A stretch of 64,000 nt of DNA from Tetmemena sp. SeJ-2015 (Eukaryota; Ciliophora; Spirotrichea; Sporadotrichida; Oxytrichidae): assembly GCA_027382625.1 (NCBI GenBank), contig JAJKFJ010022908.1, forward strand, positions 1 to 64,000, written 5' to 3'. Of this stretch, positions 11,180 to 23,845 are shown one piece after another (position 1 is the first letter of the stretch; each line of letters opens with the position of its first letter). A program made the position numbers and the translations under genes. The notes under the pieces are model-generated. The model made no database searches, was not told the DNA's origin, and saw only the letters and a program-made list of their open reading frames with translations.

Positions 11180-14100
11180 AGCTACACTAAAATTCAATTA
11201 TTTCAATCAATGCCTTTCCCTGATTGTCTTTTTCTGCTATCTCTCCAAGAAACCTATCAAACTTTAGTTATTTATAAATATTAGTTACTTTGACTTTGCC
11301 TCCGAAACGTACTAAATTGTATTTGACCCAAAGTTTATGGAGGGTTGGAAAGGCTTTTTCTCCTCACCTCTATTCAAAGCCTCACTCAACTTATCTAAAT
11401 GAAAAATAAAAATATCCTAAGGTATCAAATTCTATTTGTAAGTAGTCTCGTATGCTTGAGGCTTATTTTTATCCATAAAAATAACTTCGAGAAATTTACA
11501 ACAATTGGGAAATATTCTTTAAAGATAGATTAATGTTCAATAGAAGAAAGCATCATCTTATGAAACTGATTTCAAGAGCTTATTTTTGTTATTCTGTTTA
11601 AATTTAGATTGAACTTTAGGAGAGCTCTTTGTATCTCTGTTCTTTTTAGATTTGGGCAATTGATCCGTTTCTTTTTCACTCAAATCAACAAACAAACATT
11701 AGACATATAATATCTGAGGATTTTCTAAAGCTTCTTCTGTTGTTGTTGTTCTTAGAATATTTTAAAATCACCTTAAAATTAATTTAAATATAATTCTTAT
11801 TAATAAATCTACATTTAAAAGTAAAAATATAGATAAGACTATTATAGTAATGTTTCCATTTAATTGCACTTTTATCTTTTTAAAAAAATAAATAAAATGA
11901 ATTGATTATAAGAATGAGGAAGGTGCCTGTTGGACTTCCAGATGAATCATTTTGAATTAAAATACTTACCCTCTTCCTATCTAGAGTGTGTTGCTTTTAA
12001 ATGCCATTGGTCTTAATAGTGAGTTGCTTCTATAAACCTAGTGTATTTGATGAATTTCCCCTTTGAGGGACTTGAAGGTATTAAACTTCCTGCTTAGAAG
12101 GACTCTATCCTCCTTGTTTTAAGTTTTGGAAATTCACAGGTTGTTAATTAGAGAGATTTGCAGCATCGATAGTCCAGTTAAATGCCTTTTGATCTGAATC
12201 ATTTATAGTGATTAGAGGACTTATGGCTAGCATGCTTGAGTAGTTGAGGATTTGTTCTACTTTTGCTAGATTGTTTGTTGTGGAGTTCTTGCTGTCTCTC
12301 ATGTAGTCTATGACTTTTTTCTTGATAAAGTCTTGCTGCTGAGATACTGTCATTCTTCTAATCTCCTTTTGAGTTTTAATGGAGAGTTTCTTGGCCTTGA
12401 GTTCCCTCATCATCTTTTCCTGCTTCTCTTTTTTCCTCTCTACCTTTTGCAACTGCTTGCGAGAAACATTCTTATTTGAAGAAGGACTGGATGCATCCAC
12501 ACTAACTGACTTCCTCTTCTTAAACTTAGATTTAAGTTGCTCTTTCAGGTATTACTATACCATTTTAAACCTACCCTCAGGAGGTAAGCTCTTAAACTCA
12601 CTTTTGCTGAGTTTTTGGTTCTCAAAATAAGAAATATTTAATTATCAAACTGGTCTTATGCATGCTTATAAGTTAATGGCCTATTTTTTAAAACTATTTT
12701 GTCTGTCTAGAATGGTTGATTTGTATGAGATAAACTTTCTACTATAATTTCTCTTGGTGAATCATTAACACAAAATTAATTTTATAATAGAAATTAACAC
12801 AGATAGTTCAATTTAAATTAATTTAAATTATATTTAAGCGGCTTTTGAGAATAAATTAATATAAATGTAAATATAAATGTAAATATATTTTGAATGAATC
12901 TTCCCTACCTTAAACTTTCATTCGCTTGCCTGATCTTATGCTTCGACTTCTATTCAAATTCCTGGAACCTGGAGAACTAGATGGAGAGTCTACTTATATT
13001 TCAGGTTTCTTTTCAGCAGATTTGTTTAGCTAAAATTAAAATAAGCAGGAGTGTCTTTTTCTTGTTGTAATTTTCAAAAGTACTTTTACTTTTATAGGTG
13101 GGAGGAGTTGATGGAATATTAAATTCTTGCTCTGAAATACTTTCAATTTTTTCTTGTTCTTGAGTCTGTATTCCTGCCTCATTTAAAATCTTAATTCTCA
13201 TCAATTATCTAATAGAAGGTCTAATTATAGCTGGAGATTAAGGGATCAAAGCTTTCTAGGGAGTTCTTTTATTGTCATTCTTCATTAAGAAGCTTTATTA
13301 CCGATTCTACAATGTTAATTTAGAAACAAACACTCCAGATTTAGAATGTATCTAAGAGAGGGCTTCGTTAATTTAATGATGGCTCTCTGATCTGAGAGTA
13401 TTAAGTCGCATCGAGATAGATCTTGTTCCCTAACTCAAATGGGAGTTAGATTAGGCAGGATTTTAATTAAAAAATGATTCATGACTATAAGGTTAACTTA
13501 TTCATCAAGGTCGATATAATCTCTCTTCTTCAAATTTTCTATAACTGTTTCATTCTTGAGCTAAATGAGATTGGAAAACGCATCTCTGTTCTATTTTTCT
13601 TAAATGTGAGTGATTTGGTCTTCGTTGAAAATCCTTCTTTTTTTAGTGACTTTGTTTTATCTTTGAAGGCGGGCTATCTGCTCCTCAAAAGTTAACTCAT
13701 TCAACTTACTTTCTTCATCAGATGTTATTGAAGTGACAATATCCTCATCTTCAAAGTCTGATTTCTCAGTTGACATCACTCCATTAAAGATAGTTTCATT
13801 TACCTTCTAATAGTTGAAGTCGTCGAATAAATAAATCCATTAAAATGACATTATATCCAAGCCTGATACTCCAACTTGCTTCATTTTGGAAAGTCTTTCA
13901 AGCAAACGATTATTCACCTCGACTGATTAACTGACCCTCTTTTTTTCTGTCTTCCGCTCTTTGATTCTCGTAAGCTCTTCCTCAGCATCAAAGTTCTGCC
14001 TTATATTCGGGTCCTTTGGACAATTTTCAGTTCGATGTCCCATTTACTTGCAACATAAACATTTCTGTCCCTTGTCTCTTGAGTATTGATCCCCTTCCAA

Positions 14101-16015
14101 TAACTATCTTTCCTCTTCTTCTTCGTCATCTTTAGAAATATGCTTAGCATATTTGCAACCGGGAGCATCTGGTCTTTGCTTTCCGCAACACCACCACATC
14201 TCTCCTCCATAGGCAGACTAAAATACATTTACAACATATTAAAATATTTACCCTGTGAGTCCTACAAGACCAATTATAATTCTCATTTTCAAGGAACTCT
14301 AATCCACAGTTTCTGCAAGTTTTCTAATTGAAGTCTACGTTTTTCTTTTTCTTAAGTTTGATAACTATCTACTTTAACTTTTCCTTTTCTTAAATTAGAA
14401 CTTCCAACTACCTTTAAAATGTTCTAAGCTCTTCCTTTTAATGTTCACTTTACTCCATTAGTTCCTCTCTCTCCTTTTCCATCTTTTCCTCGTTTTCTCT
14501 CAATGTTTGTTGATTCTTATCTCTCTACTCTGTAAGTTTCTTTATTGTTTTCCTTACAAGAACTGTATGACTTCCAGGAAGTCCTTATTTTCTGAGAGAA
14601 GTCTATTTAGTTCCTTTTCCAAGAGCTTTATCCTCTCTTAAACTTCCGCTTCATTTTTCCTGAAGAGAATAATCTTAGACTAGTACTGATCCTCAAGTAA
14701 CTTTGCAGTCCCTAGGATATTCATAGAACTGTAGAGCTACTGAAGTTTGTCTCCTATCACCTCATTCTCCATTTACAAAAGTGAAAATCTATACTTCATC
14801 TCTATGCTAGAATTCAAGATCTTCTCATTACTACTCCTCTCCTTTGACAACTACTCACTAAATTTTTTACGACTCATTTCATTATACTCAAAAAGCTCTT
14901 TCAGGTTCTGTATCTATTCGTCTAAATTTTATTTCTACACATCACTAATTCCTCTTTTTCTTTAGCTGTCGGAATATAGTTATTTCAGACTATAAAATAA
15001 ATTATAATAAGAATGTAAGACTAAATATCTCCTAAGATTGTTTAACTATTTTGTGGTATAAAGATTGCTTTTCTTTTTATTATCTTTAAGCTTGCATTCT
15101 CTAACATTCTAAATCTTCTTGCAGTTTAAAAATCTGAGACTTCAACTAAAATAATAGTAATTATAAACTTCAATTATAATTTTATAGTTACACTCTTCAG
15201 AAAGTAATTCAGATAGTTTTAATTCTCCATAGACTGTCATTTTATTTTCTGCTTTCATAATATTTGCAATTTATACTTATCTTTATTCGTTTTGCTCGTT
15301 TATTTAAGTTTGCTAATCATTTATTTCGATCCTTAATCTTTCGACTCTTACTCATTATCTTTTTGTGAATTTGTTTTTGAAAGATTCTCTCTAATTAAAA
15401 TTATAAATTTAAGCCAACTTTTATTGCTATTTTTAGAAGTTCTTCTTTTTTAGAAGCTTCTTTCCATCATTCTCAAACATAGGTAAGATGTAGTCCTTGA
15501 CTACAGATGCAGCTATGTCAATAGGGAGAGGAGATTTGGTAGAATGGCCCACACTTTGAAATCGTTATAGCTTAATTAAAGTAGATTGCTCTTAACTTGT
15601 TTGCTTATTTATATTATCTATAGTGAGGACATTAGGAGAAATAGTTGAAGACTGCTTTGTAAACATAGACTTGTACGCTCCTTTTTGTGGAAGTTTTAGT
15701 TCTTCAAAATCTTAGTTCTAATTTTTTGATTTGACTTAAGTGTCTAAAGATTAATTTAAGAGAGTTGAATTTTAGAATACGTGATCATTCTTAATGTAAG
15801 GCAACTATCCTTAACTCATCCTTTTGTTCATTTTTAATTGGTATTTCTCATCTAAATTCGAATTTATTGTCTAGCTAAAAGGAGTTTGGTATGCTTTGTT
15901 TAGCATATCCTAATATTAAATTCGCTCTTATTTGATTTATGAATTCATTAACAAGCTAATTTAGAGTTTTACAAATAAATAAATTTGAGATAAGTACTCT
16001 AATTAAACTTGTCAT
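11180..16015 (-). CDS. Very long coiled-coil, zinc-knuckle and disordered protein
   Basis: Starts at ATG 16013-16015 (MTSLIRVLIS) and can be followed leftwards for about 4.8 kb. Order of parts: an N-terminal region with VVKDYILPMFENDGKKLLKK; a long coiled coil (about 14350-15330, e.g. RLRIEINDQQTQINEQNEQR); a Cys-rich part with CRNCGLEFLE and WWCCGKQRPDAPGCKYAKH; a CCHC knuckle CLCCKQMGHRTENC near 14025-14080; then a basic S/K/Q-rich tail containing RKQLQKVERKKEKQEKMMRE and FPNCCKFLEVIFMDKNKPQ. Two in-frame TGAs disappear if segments between direct repeats are removed: 21 bp between ATCTTT copies (15336-15341/15357-15362) and 15 bp between ATAGA copies (11525-11529/11540-11544). It could instead be two or three adjacent genes; TAATGA at 13282-13287 is a possible boundary. 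Function is not recognised. Confidence 0.55.
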
Positions 16016-16088
16016 ATTTTTTTAGTTTAACAATAAAAATATGGATTTGTCTATACCTATTTAAATAAATTTTTGGCTTAATGATTAA

Positions 16089-16715
16089 TCAAGGGGACCA
16101 AATAGTTTTAGATCTAGTTTATTTTTGTCTCTTTTGGAAAAGTAGTTCATGCTCTTAACCATTGGTAGTCTTAATGAGTTTGTTTGTTAAAATTAATTCC
16201 TTGTTGAGAGTGTGATTAAAGTTTTTCTTTTCATTGAGTAGGTAGATGGACATATTCATGGTAGAGTCTCTATCTTCATTTTAAATGTTCTGCTAACTCT
16301 CATAAACAGGATTCAAAGGATTAAATGTGGATTCAAATAGGGTTTTGCTGATGGGTACAACTAGTGCGATTAATTCAAAAATTTCATTCTTAGTAGTGAG
16401 AGTATATTTTGTAGAATTAAGTCTATCATCATTGCAATCTCTTTTTAAACAGAAATACCAGAGTTCCTCTTAAATTGCTAGATCCTTATTGATAGCTACA
16501 ACTCTTACTGTTGTAGAATATTATTAAGGTGATGCTTGTTGTAAGATTTTAAAGCTGAAATCCTTCACTACTTTACAGACTAGGGACTGTTAAGCGAAGT
16601 TTTTGAAACTCTGATGTGGCTTTTCTTTTCCATTAGTAAAAATTTAGCAAGCTTAATTAATTATCTTTCTTAATTCATCAATGTAAATCAAAAGAGAAAA
16701 CCAGAATGTTAATTA
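16089..16715 (-). CDS. Unknown protein
   Basis: A long minus-strand frame under the ciliate code ends at TGA 16089-16091 with KQTRSKTIWSP. It reads as a soluble mixed alpha/beta protein of about 200 residues: LVCKVVKDFSFKILQQ, VRVVAINKDLAIQEELWYF, NEIFELIALVVPISKTLFES. No start codon is found in this frame before it runs into the end of the RsmH gene at 16727. The start is therefore either displaced by an IES or located elsewhere. I do not recognise the family. The gene lies between RsmH and the long coiled-coil gene on the same strand. Confidence 0.6.
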
Positions 16716-16726
16716 AGTGGAACTTT

Positions 16727-17871
16727 TCAATCGAAAAGGAACGCATGTAGTTTGGCAGACTTGCTTCTTGAGTTCTCTTTAATTTCTTATTAGCTTGGTT
16801 CCATAGGCTTTTTAAGTGCAAAGTTGCCAAGTTTGTTTTTCTTCCATCTAGCCATGAACTATGCGACTATCTTCTCTTCCAAAGAGTGGAAAGTTTAAAC
16901 TATAAAAGTTATAATCATTAGGAGAGCATTTTCATCCCTGAAATTTGTCTCTCTGGTTAGTCTGTTAAGGAATTGCTGCAAATTCAGAAGTTCTTGATTA
17001 GTTGCTATCCTCACAGCTTGGAAAATTCTTTTGATGCTACTGTTCTTTTCATCTATGTTACTATTTGGAAAGGCCTCTTTTATAGCTTGCTTGAGTTCTC
17101 CAGTGGTTTGGATAACTCTTCCGATTCTAAATTTGACTATGGCTTTTGCTAGGTGCTCACAATACTTTTCATCTCCAAACCTCTTGAAAATTTATCATAT
17201 TTATTTTATATTTCGCTGAGATCAAGCTCTGTTGAGTTATTGAGAAGATCGATTGCATTAACTTGGTTGATGTCGGATTAGTCGAATCTCATATCAAGCC
17301 TTTGGTCGTTGGAGAGGTAACTAAGTCCTCTCTCTTCATCTTCAAGCTGATAGGAACTGTATCCCAAGTCCAAAAGAATGATATCAAACTTCTGCTTCAT
17401 GGAGAACTTCTTTTAAAATGCAGCTCTAGTGTCTATATCAAATGCATTCACAAAATTTTCATGCAAGAGAGCCAGTTACTTTTGCCTAATCTAATTTTTG
17501 TAATGCTCTCTGCACTGATCTAAAGTCTTAGGATCCAAGTCTGTACCAAGTACTCTCAGAGCTGAATATTTACTGAGCAGAGACACTGAGTGGTTGCCTC
17601 CTCCGAAGGTACCATCTAGCATCAACACTTAGGGCTTGATTTCAAGTTGATCTATCATATATCTGTCTACAAGTTCATGCACCTCTCTGTGAAAGACCGG
17701 GTAGTGAGTAGTTGCTCCTAGTTTGAGAAACTTATTACTAGAGTCTGATTACTCATTTATTTCAACTTATTTTTATTGTGATTCATTTGAAATTATTTTT
17801 TAGAGAAGTGGTTGGGAGCTCTTAAAGCCAGAGCTGCTGAATAAACGTGAAGTTAATTACTTTAATACCAT
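16727..17871 (-). CDS. RsmH/METTL15-type rRNA m4C methyltransferase, mitochondrial
   Basis: Transfers a methyl group from S-adenosylmethionine to N4 of a cytosine in small-subunit rRNA; the eukaryotic homologue acts in mitochondria. Starts at ATG 17869-17871. The first residues, [19 protein letters not shown], look like a mitochondrial targeting peptide. Motifs: [26 protein letters not shown] (SAM loop), [66 protein letters not shown], and the C-terminal signature [13 protein letters not shown] before TGA 16727-16729. Between LDLSEI and RFGDEKY the frame breaks. Removing 20 bp between ATTT copies (17190-17193 and 17210-17213) gives [12 protein letters not shown], matching the family. Length about 375 residues, normal for the family plus a presequence. 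Confidence 0.93.
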
Positions 17872-18006
17872 TAATTAATTATATTATAAAAAATGCTGCT
17901 CAACTCTTATTAAATCATTCATTCATTTAAATTGATTAAATTATTTAAAATTATTAAACTCTTTCAGGTCTGCTATATACAAACAACAGAGTAAGATAGT
18001 TGATTA

Positions 18007-18692
18007 ATGATTGATTGCAAGGATAGGCTAAACTCTACTTAGATTCCAAACTGCTTCATTCACTCGCTCGTGGAAGAAAATTCTTTTGACTGAAGACGTG
18101 CCAGGTCTAGGATTTAAAGGAGAATGGACTTTCGTTAAGCCAGGCTATGCTTTGAATGATCTTGTGCCATCAAAGAAGGCTCTGTTTCACACTGACCCAT
18201 AAATTAGCTCAGTCACTTTTCAATGTAAAATTGTGTCAAGCTAATGGAACAATAGAAAGATGAATTGAAAAAGAAGCAGGAGCTGCGAGTGCTTGAGGTA
18301 TTCCTCAGCAAACTCAAAGAAATTAGAATCATCTTTGATAAAGAAGTCTCTGACATTAACAAGAATGTTGCAAAGTCTCCTGTTAAGCGTAAGTCATAAA
18401 AGGAAATTATAAACTTTTAGCTGAGGAAGTTTTGGAGTAATTGAACAGGCGCTACAGTATGGGAATCAAACGAACTGACTTCAAGATGGACACTGGACTT
18501 GATACAGTTGGAGAGCATTTCGTTCAGGCTCAGTTTTATAATGAGAAGTTCAACAAGGAGTTTTCTTTCTTAGTGAAAGTTATCATTAGAGCAAAGAAGA
18601 CTGGAGTTAAGAAGAGTGAGACTGATGATTTAACAGCTATGGCAGCAGCAGAAACAGAGAAGCAAAAACTAAAAATGGCCGCTAAGCATTGA
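18007..18692 (+). CDS. Mitochondrial ribosomal protein bL9m
   Basis: Component of the large mitochondrial ribosomal subunit. The L9 N-terminal signature is clear: KKILLTEDVPGLGFKGEW, then FVKPGYALNDLVPSKKAL. A charged helix (KKKQELRVLEVFLSKLKEIR) and the C-terminal domain ending KKTGVKKSE... AAKH follow, with TGA at 18690-18692. ATG 18007-18009 only reads into the family frame if one copy of the tandem repeat GATTGATT (18009-18016) is removed, giving MIARIGQTLLRFQTASFTRS, a good mitochondrial presequence. A second break between VTFQC and LMEQQKDEL fits removal of 8 bp between TG repeats, and a third lies near 18420. The gene is convergently arranged with nothing close by; the next plus-strand gene starts 172 bp downstream. 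Confidence 0.85.
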
Positions 18693-18863
18693 ATGTTAGG
18701 AATTTATTTCGAATTAGAATTTATACTCTTTCATTTTCAATCTGGAATTGATTTAATTTGGAATGAGTTTATCCATGAAGAGCATTTACATTTAATTAAG
18801 TGACTGTAAATTTAATTGGAATTTAAATTGTTATATAATATGAGGCTGACTTTATAAGAATAA

Positions 18864-21800
18864 ATGAAGTAGCAAAATCAGTAGCATTCGCTTAACACTA
18901 GTTTCGATAAGTCTAAAGTTTCAGAGCCTATGAATGTTTCCCAAGATTATAAATTTGAATAATACAGAGGAGACTTAAACAAATAGAGTTAGCGCAAACT
19001 CTACGGGCAAATAATACAAGGCAGCTCTCAAAACAAGTTAGTTAGCTATCATAGACTACAACAATCTAGAGCTCATTTGTTCTTCGATTAAAATTCTCAC
19101 AATCAGTTACCAAACCAACTAAATAATAAAAGCAACACCAATGCAAGAGCTTCCATGGAGTCTTAAAATATTTCGGCTTAAATAAATCTAAACATTTCAA
19201 TGAATCAGCAACAGTAAGAAAACTAGTTAGAAGGAGATAAAAATGACAAAATGAATAAGAGAAAGTCTGGCTATAGGCAAAAGCGCTCAATAGAAGCAGA
19301 GAAGCTAAATAATTTGAACGATGTAGAAGAAGTCGAATTTAAAGCTTTCCCTAAATTACTTAATGAGCACGAGTTTCTCTAATACAAAGAATTTTAGCCT
19401 CAAACTAGGGCTTAGTCCGCTCTAGATTACTAGCTAGATCCTAAAAAGGCAAATCATAGAAGAATTTAGAGTTAGGATATTGATTTGAAAGCCCTCTAGA
19501 AAAGAAAGTATAAACGATTATGGAGCATAGCCATCCCTTTCTAAAAAGACATCTGTAAATCCTGAGATAAAATTTATCTCACAAAGAATAAATGAAACTG
19601 TAAGTGCATTTGACAGATACAAAAATCAGCACTTAAAGCGACTTGACACTGTGAAGCTGTCACTAAAACAGCATGCTAAAATTATCCCTAAGAATGATTA
19701 AATTGAAAATGAAATTATGCTTTTGAAAAAAGTAAGACTCATGACTTAGAAAAGTTATCACACACGAATCAAGACTGGAGGGAGTTTAGTTGATTTCTCT
19801 ATGATGAAACCTCCAAACCCAAATGAATTCCTTTAAAATTCTCAATATGCTCATGATATTTATACATCTTCATTTTCATGAGCAAACAAATCAAACAGAG
19901 ATTAAACAAAAGTTTAAGCAACACTTTAAGCATAACCCAAAATATCCTCTCTAGGTTTAATAAGCGCGCTCATCATCAAGATCAAGTTTCAAAAAGCTCT
20001 CGATATCTGAGCCAGTTTCTAAATAAATCCACCATCCCAAGAAATTTATCTAAAATGATATGGAAGAAAAATAGTCTGAAAAGAAAGAGGATTAATTTTC
20101 TCTTTAGCATAAGTCTATTATAGATAATCAGGCCAGATAGTAGGATCTTAAGGAGATAGAAGCAAATAAAATCAAGAACTTAATGATTCCTCTTCCAGTA
20201 GTTTCAATATTAGTTAATTTTGTAGTGCTTGCTAAAAATCCACACGAGAGAGAATCTGTAGACTATATATTTTTCAAAGGAACAAATTATATGGTGAACC
20301 ATCTATACATCGAAGCTACAGATACATTTTCTCTTGCTGAAATACAAACTTAAGGTATGAATCAGTTTTAGAAAGACATGATTCAATTTAATAAGGCAGT
20401 TTGCTATTTCAAGCTTAATAGAATATTGATTCGATGCGAAGCTTTGAGGCAATTTCTTTTTATCAGCTCTAAGTTCTTGCTAAATTCAACATTGCTATCC
20501 TGTGTTTTTTAGATTATGACTATGGGAAGGCATTTGAGTTTATAGATTTCTGCATGCAGCAAGTAATCTTAGGTTTTGTAAAGATAGAATGGCTTCCTTT
20601 GGATAAGTTTAAGGCAAAGGTTTATAGATTGTTTACTGAGATTAGCACTATAATGAAGAAAGAGATCTAATAAAAAGAGGAAATCACTGAAGAACAGAAT
20701 ATGCTACTCTCTAAAATATAGACGTATTCTCAGCTCATAAAAGATGAAAAGAGTGCAAAGACAAAAGCAAAGTCAGAACATGTTTAGCCAAGTTTACAAA
20801 AGTTAGCTAGAAAATAATCTAAGGTGGAAAGATTGCTTGATGCGAGTGTTTCATTATCTTCACTTGCCCCTTCAATAAATCTCCCAAAGAAGCAAACTAT
20901 AAGCATGACTTCAGACTATGATAACTTCTCCAGCACTAACTATTCTCCCAAAACTAAGCCCATATCAAGAGTCTCAATGAGTAAATTTAATAAGGGCCTC
21001 AATGACTTCAATATCAAGCCCTAATAATATGAATAAACAGAAAAGGATAACTTCAAAGAATATTTTCCAATGCCATTTGAGGTAAGCAAGAGACTTATAT
21101 AATCTAGAGAGGATTAAATCAGCCATAGACTAAAAAGATAGTAGCTAAAAGAAAAAGAAAGATAAAGTTAGCTTATAGAGTCTTTGATTAATTAGGCTTC
21201 TAATAGCCAAATGAATCATAGTGAAGCCGATATCGTTTTAGAGAATCAACTCTAATAGGTGTCTTTCATGTCTCAAGACAACTTAGAAAAGCTTGTGTAT
21301 AAGTATAATCCGAAACAATCTTAAGCAGAGAATCAAGTCAAAAAGAATAACTTTATTTAGAATTCAAGCATATCTCAATTTAATGAAAACAAAGCTCCTA
21401 ACGAAACTTATAAACAGACTTAAATAAGTATGGAAGAATTAGATGAGGAAATTAAAGCCTATCAAGATGAGTTGATTATTTTCGATTCCAAGATAAATCC
21501 ATTAACAGATCTTGACCCTTCTTTGATTGAGGAAAATGAATTAGGACTTCCAAGAGTGAAACCTCTTTATTTAGATAAAGAAAATGATATTGTGCTGGAT
21601 AGAATTCTGGGTTTAAAGCAAGGAGAGGAGATGAACTAAAAGGAGAAGGAAGTCCTCGAGAAAATCAACAGATTCCAAAAAGAGTACATGATTGACTAAG
21701 TACTTTCAGACATTTAGGAATAAAAAGCCCAACTTAATATTGAAGATGAAGGGGTTGAAGCTCGAGAGAGTCACTAAAACTAAGATGAGGACAATGAAAT

Positions 21801-22618
21801 TGAACAGAGAAACAGAGATTTTTTAATGGATAACTTTTTCAAAATATATGATAGAGAGCCTAACTCAAAGAATGAAACAACTCCTGAAAATAAAAAGGCT
21901 CCTGATCTATAAGCTAAATTAAAAGAGAAGCTTGGTAATTAAATTAAGAAGATGATCAATAAGAAACCTCGGACTCTGAGTTAGGCAGTTGAAACAAAAT
22001 CAAATTTCAGTGTTCATTAAGAAAACTCTCACAACACAAGCATGATGAATAAAGGATAGTAGAGACATCTAAACTTTATTTAAAGAAAGGAGTCGATGAA
22101 AAGTCATGCCTCTTTTTCTAAAGCAAACATCCAATAAATTTAGTTAGAGGAAAGTTCCTCTAGCAGTGATTCAGATGAAGATAAGAAGAATTCAGTTTTC
22201 AAAAATAAACTGCGAATGAACGAGGTAAAAGAGGTAAAAGAATTCATAGAAAATCGGGAATGGATGAAAGTGAGTGACTTCAAGCGCATCAACAAATACT
22301 TAAAGAGACTAAGTTTCTTCGCTAAGTACCCTATCACCATTAGATATCAACTAATTATGGAATGCAAATTAAATTTGGTGCAATAAGGAGAGAGGCTATT
22401 TTCACAGGGAGACTCAAGCGCTGACTTTTATGTAATACTGAGAGGCTCTGCTAAAGCTATACTTATTAAGAAAGACTATGGAAACATTCCCATCGCCATC
22501 AACACCTTTTATGATGGCAAAGAATTCGGAGAAGTCAATCTCTACGAAGAATCTGATACACTAACAGCATAGGATTAAGAAAAATTGTTAAAGTTATAAA
22601 TAAATTCGCGAAATATAA
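18864..22618 (+). CDS. Large protein with a C-terminal cyclic-nucleotide-binding domain, 3' part missing
   Basis: Starts at ATG 18864 (MKQQNQQHSLNTSF). The first third is Q/N/S-rich and low complexity. A middle region resembles a helical-repeat domain (AVCYFKLNRILIRCEALRQF, FVKIEWLPLDKFKAKVYRLF). A long acidic and basic linker follows (EELDEEIKAYQDELIIFDSK). Near the end is half of a cNMP-binding domain: FFAKYPITIRYQLI, GERLFSQGDSSADFYVILRG, then FYDGKEFGEVNLYEESD. The second half of that domain, after FGEVNLYEE, is absent. Instead the frame runs into the start of the next gene, whose ATG is at 22619. The missing part is probably another MDS outside this locus, or was lost. Several frame breaks upstream (e.g. 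about 19540, 20130-20170, 20460-20520) are presumed IESs. At least 1,100 residues. Confidence 0.7.
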
Positions 22619-23845
22619 ATGCAAGCGTTCCTACAGCAGAGGAAGAAAAACGAAACTGAACAGCCGAAAGAATTCGGTTAGTTTGTTTCTAAGGAGGCTA
22701 GAAAAGATGTAGCACTTGAACTCAAACGATCTCATTTCGTTCTTGGAAGTGACTCTTGTAAATCTCTTTCATTGTTCATCCATTTATAGCTGATTTCAGA
22801 TCAAAGAACATAGTGAATAACTAGGATTAGAACTGGAACATAGATAACGAAGAGAGAAAGAATTATGAAAAGCTGAGCAAATAAAACAGACAGACCAACA
22901 TACAAATAGGCATGAATTAGAAGACCAGCTTCTAAACTACAAACGTTTAAAACTATGATAGAAAATCAATCGATCCCCTTGGAGTTTAGTCTGCTCTTGA
23001 AACAAAGTAAGATCTCAGAAAGGCTCATTTCAGCTTTGGATCTCACTCTTAAGGAGCCGATAGCTTCCTAACTACGAACTAGGAGCGCTTCAAGAAGAAT
23101 ACTAATCTGAACCCTTCAGACTTACGCCCTTAGATAAATGGGCCTGATAAGATTAAATCTGCAGGGAATAGAATCTTGCAAAGTAATCAAAGACCACTAT
23201 ACCTCAGCTCTACCAAAGATTCTATGGTTTAGCATGATTTAGTGTAGTCTTATAAGAACCTGCAGTAGCAATAAGAGCAAGGAAAGAGCCTGAGGAGGCA
23301 CAACTTTTAGTTTGGATATGAATCTGAGGCCACTCTTCAGAGTGAATATCAAAACTTTCAACAAGATAGAGCCAAGAGCGTACCCTTTTCATAAAATACT
23401 TTAAGAAACCTTAATGAAATTAAGAAGAGCAGTAAATTTGATTGATTAATATGAAATAAATTAGGACTATATATGGGTTTATTGAAATTGGAAACAAATG
23501 GCAAGGGACAGATTACACCACAATAACTAAGCAAATTCATCATGGCGCAGATGTAACTGGCAGAAGTGAAACTAATACAATAGAAGCAGCTAGAGAGCTA
23601 AGAAAGAGTCATTTTGTAGTAGGAACTGCTCCAGCTGTTACAGAAAGCTCAGCCTAAAAGTGCTTTTCAAAGTCATTTAGTTTCTAACGAGATCTAAAAG
23701 GAAAAGCAGGCGATTCAAAACAAAATGCAGCACGGAAATTTTAAGATTGGAGATGATAAAAATAACTTTTATAAAATTTCATTTTTAAATTTTGGTTAAA
23801 ATTTGAGGACGAACTAATTGACAAAGAAGTAGAGGCTGAGCTTAC
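22619..23845 (+). CDS. Protein with repeated L-R-x-x-H-F-x-x-G motifs (probable axonemal protein)
   Basis: Starts at ATG 22619 (MQAFLQQRKKNETEQ). Five related units can be read: ALELKRSHFVLGSDS, TKQDLRKAHFSFGSHSQG, SLRRHNFQFGYESEATLQSE, ARELRKSHFVVGTAPAV and HGNFKIGDDKNNFY. Each is followed at a similar distance by an aromatic or S-rich F/Y segment. Linkers are Q/N/S-rich. A GT-AG intron of about 32 bp interrupts the first unit (22759-22790). In the fourth unit the frame breaks; removing 13 bp between AAAG copies (23644-23647 and 23657-23660) gives AVTESAFQSHL. A further break near 23430 is unresolved, and the 3' end is uncertain. The same motif occurs in the small gene at 10773-11160. A microtubule-associated role is inferred, not shown. 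Confidence 0.65.
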
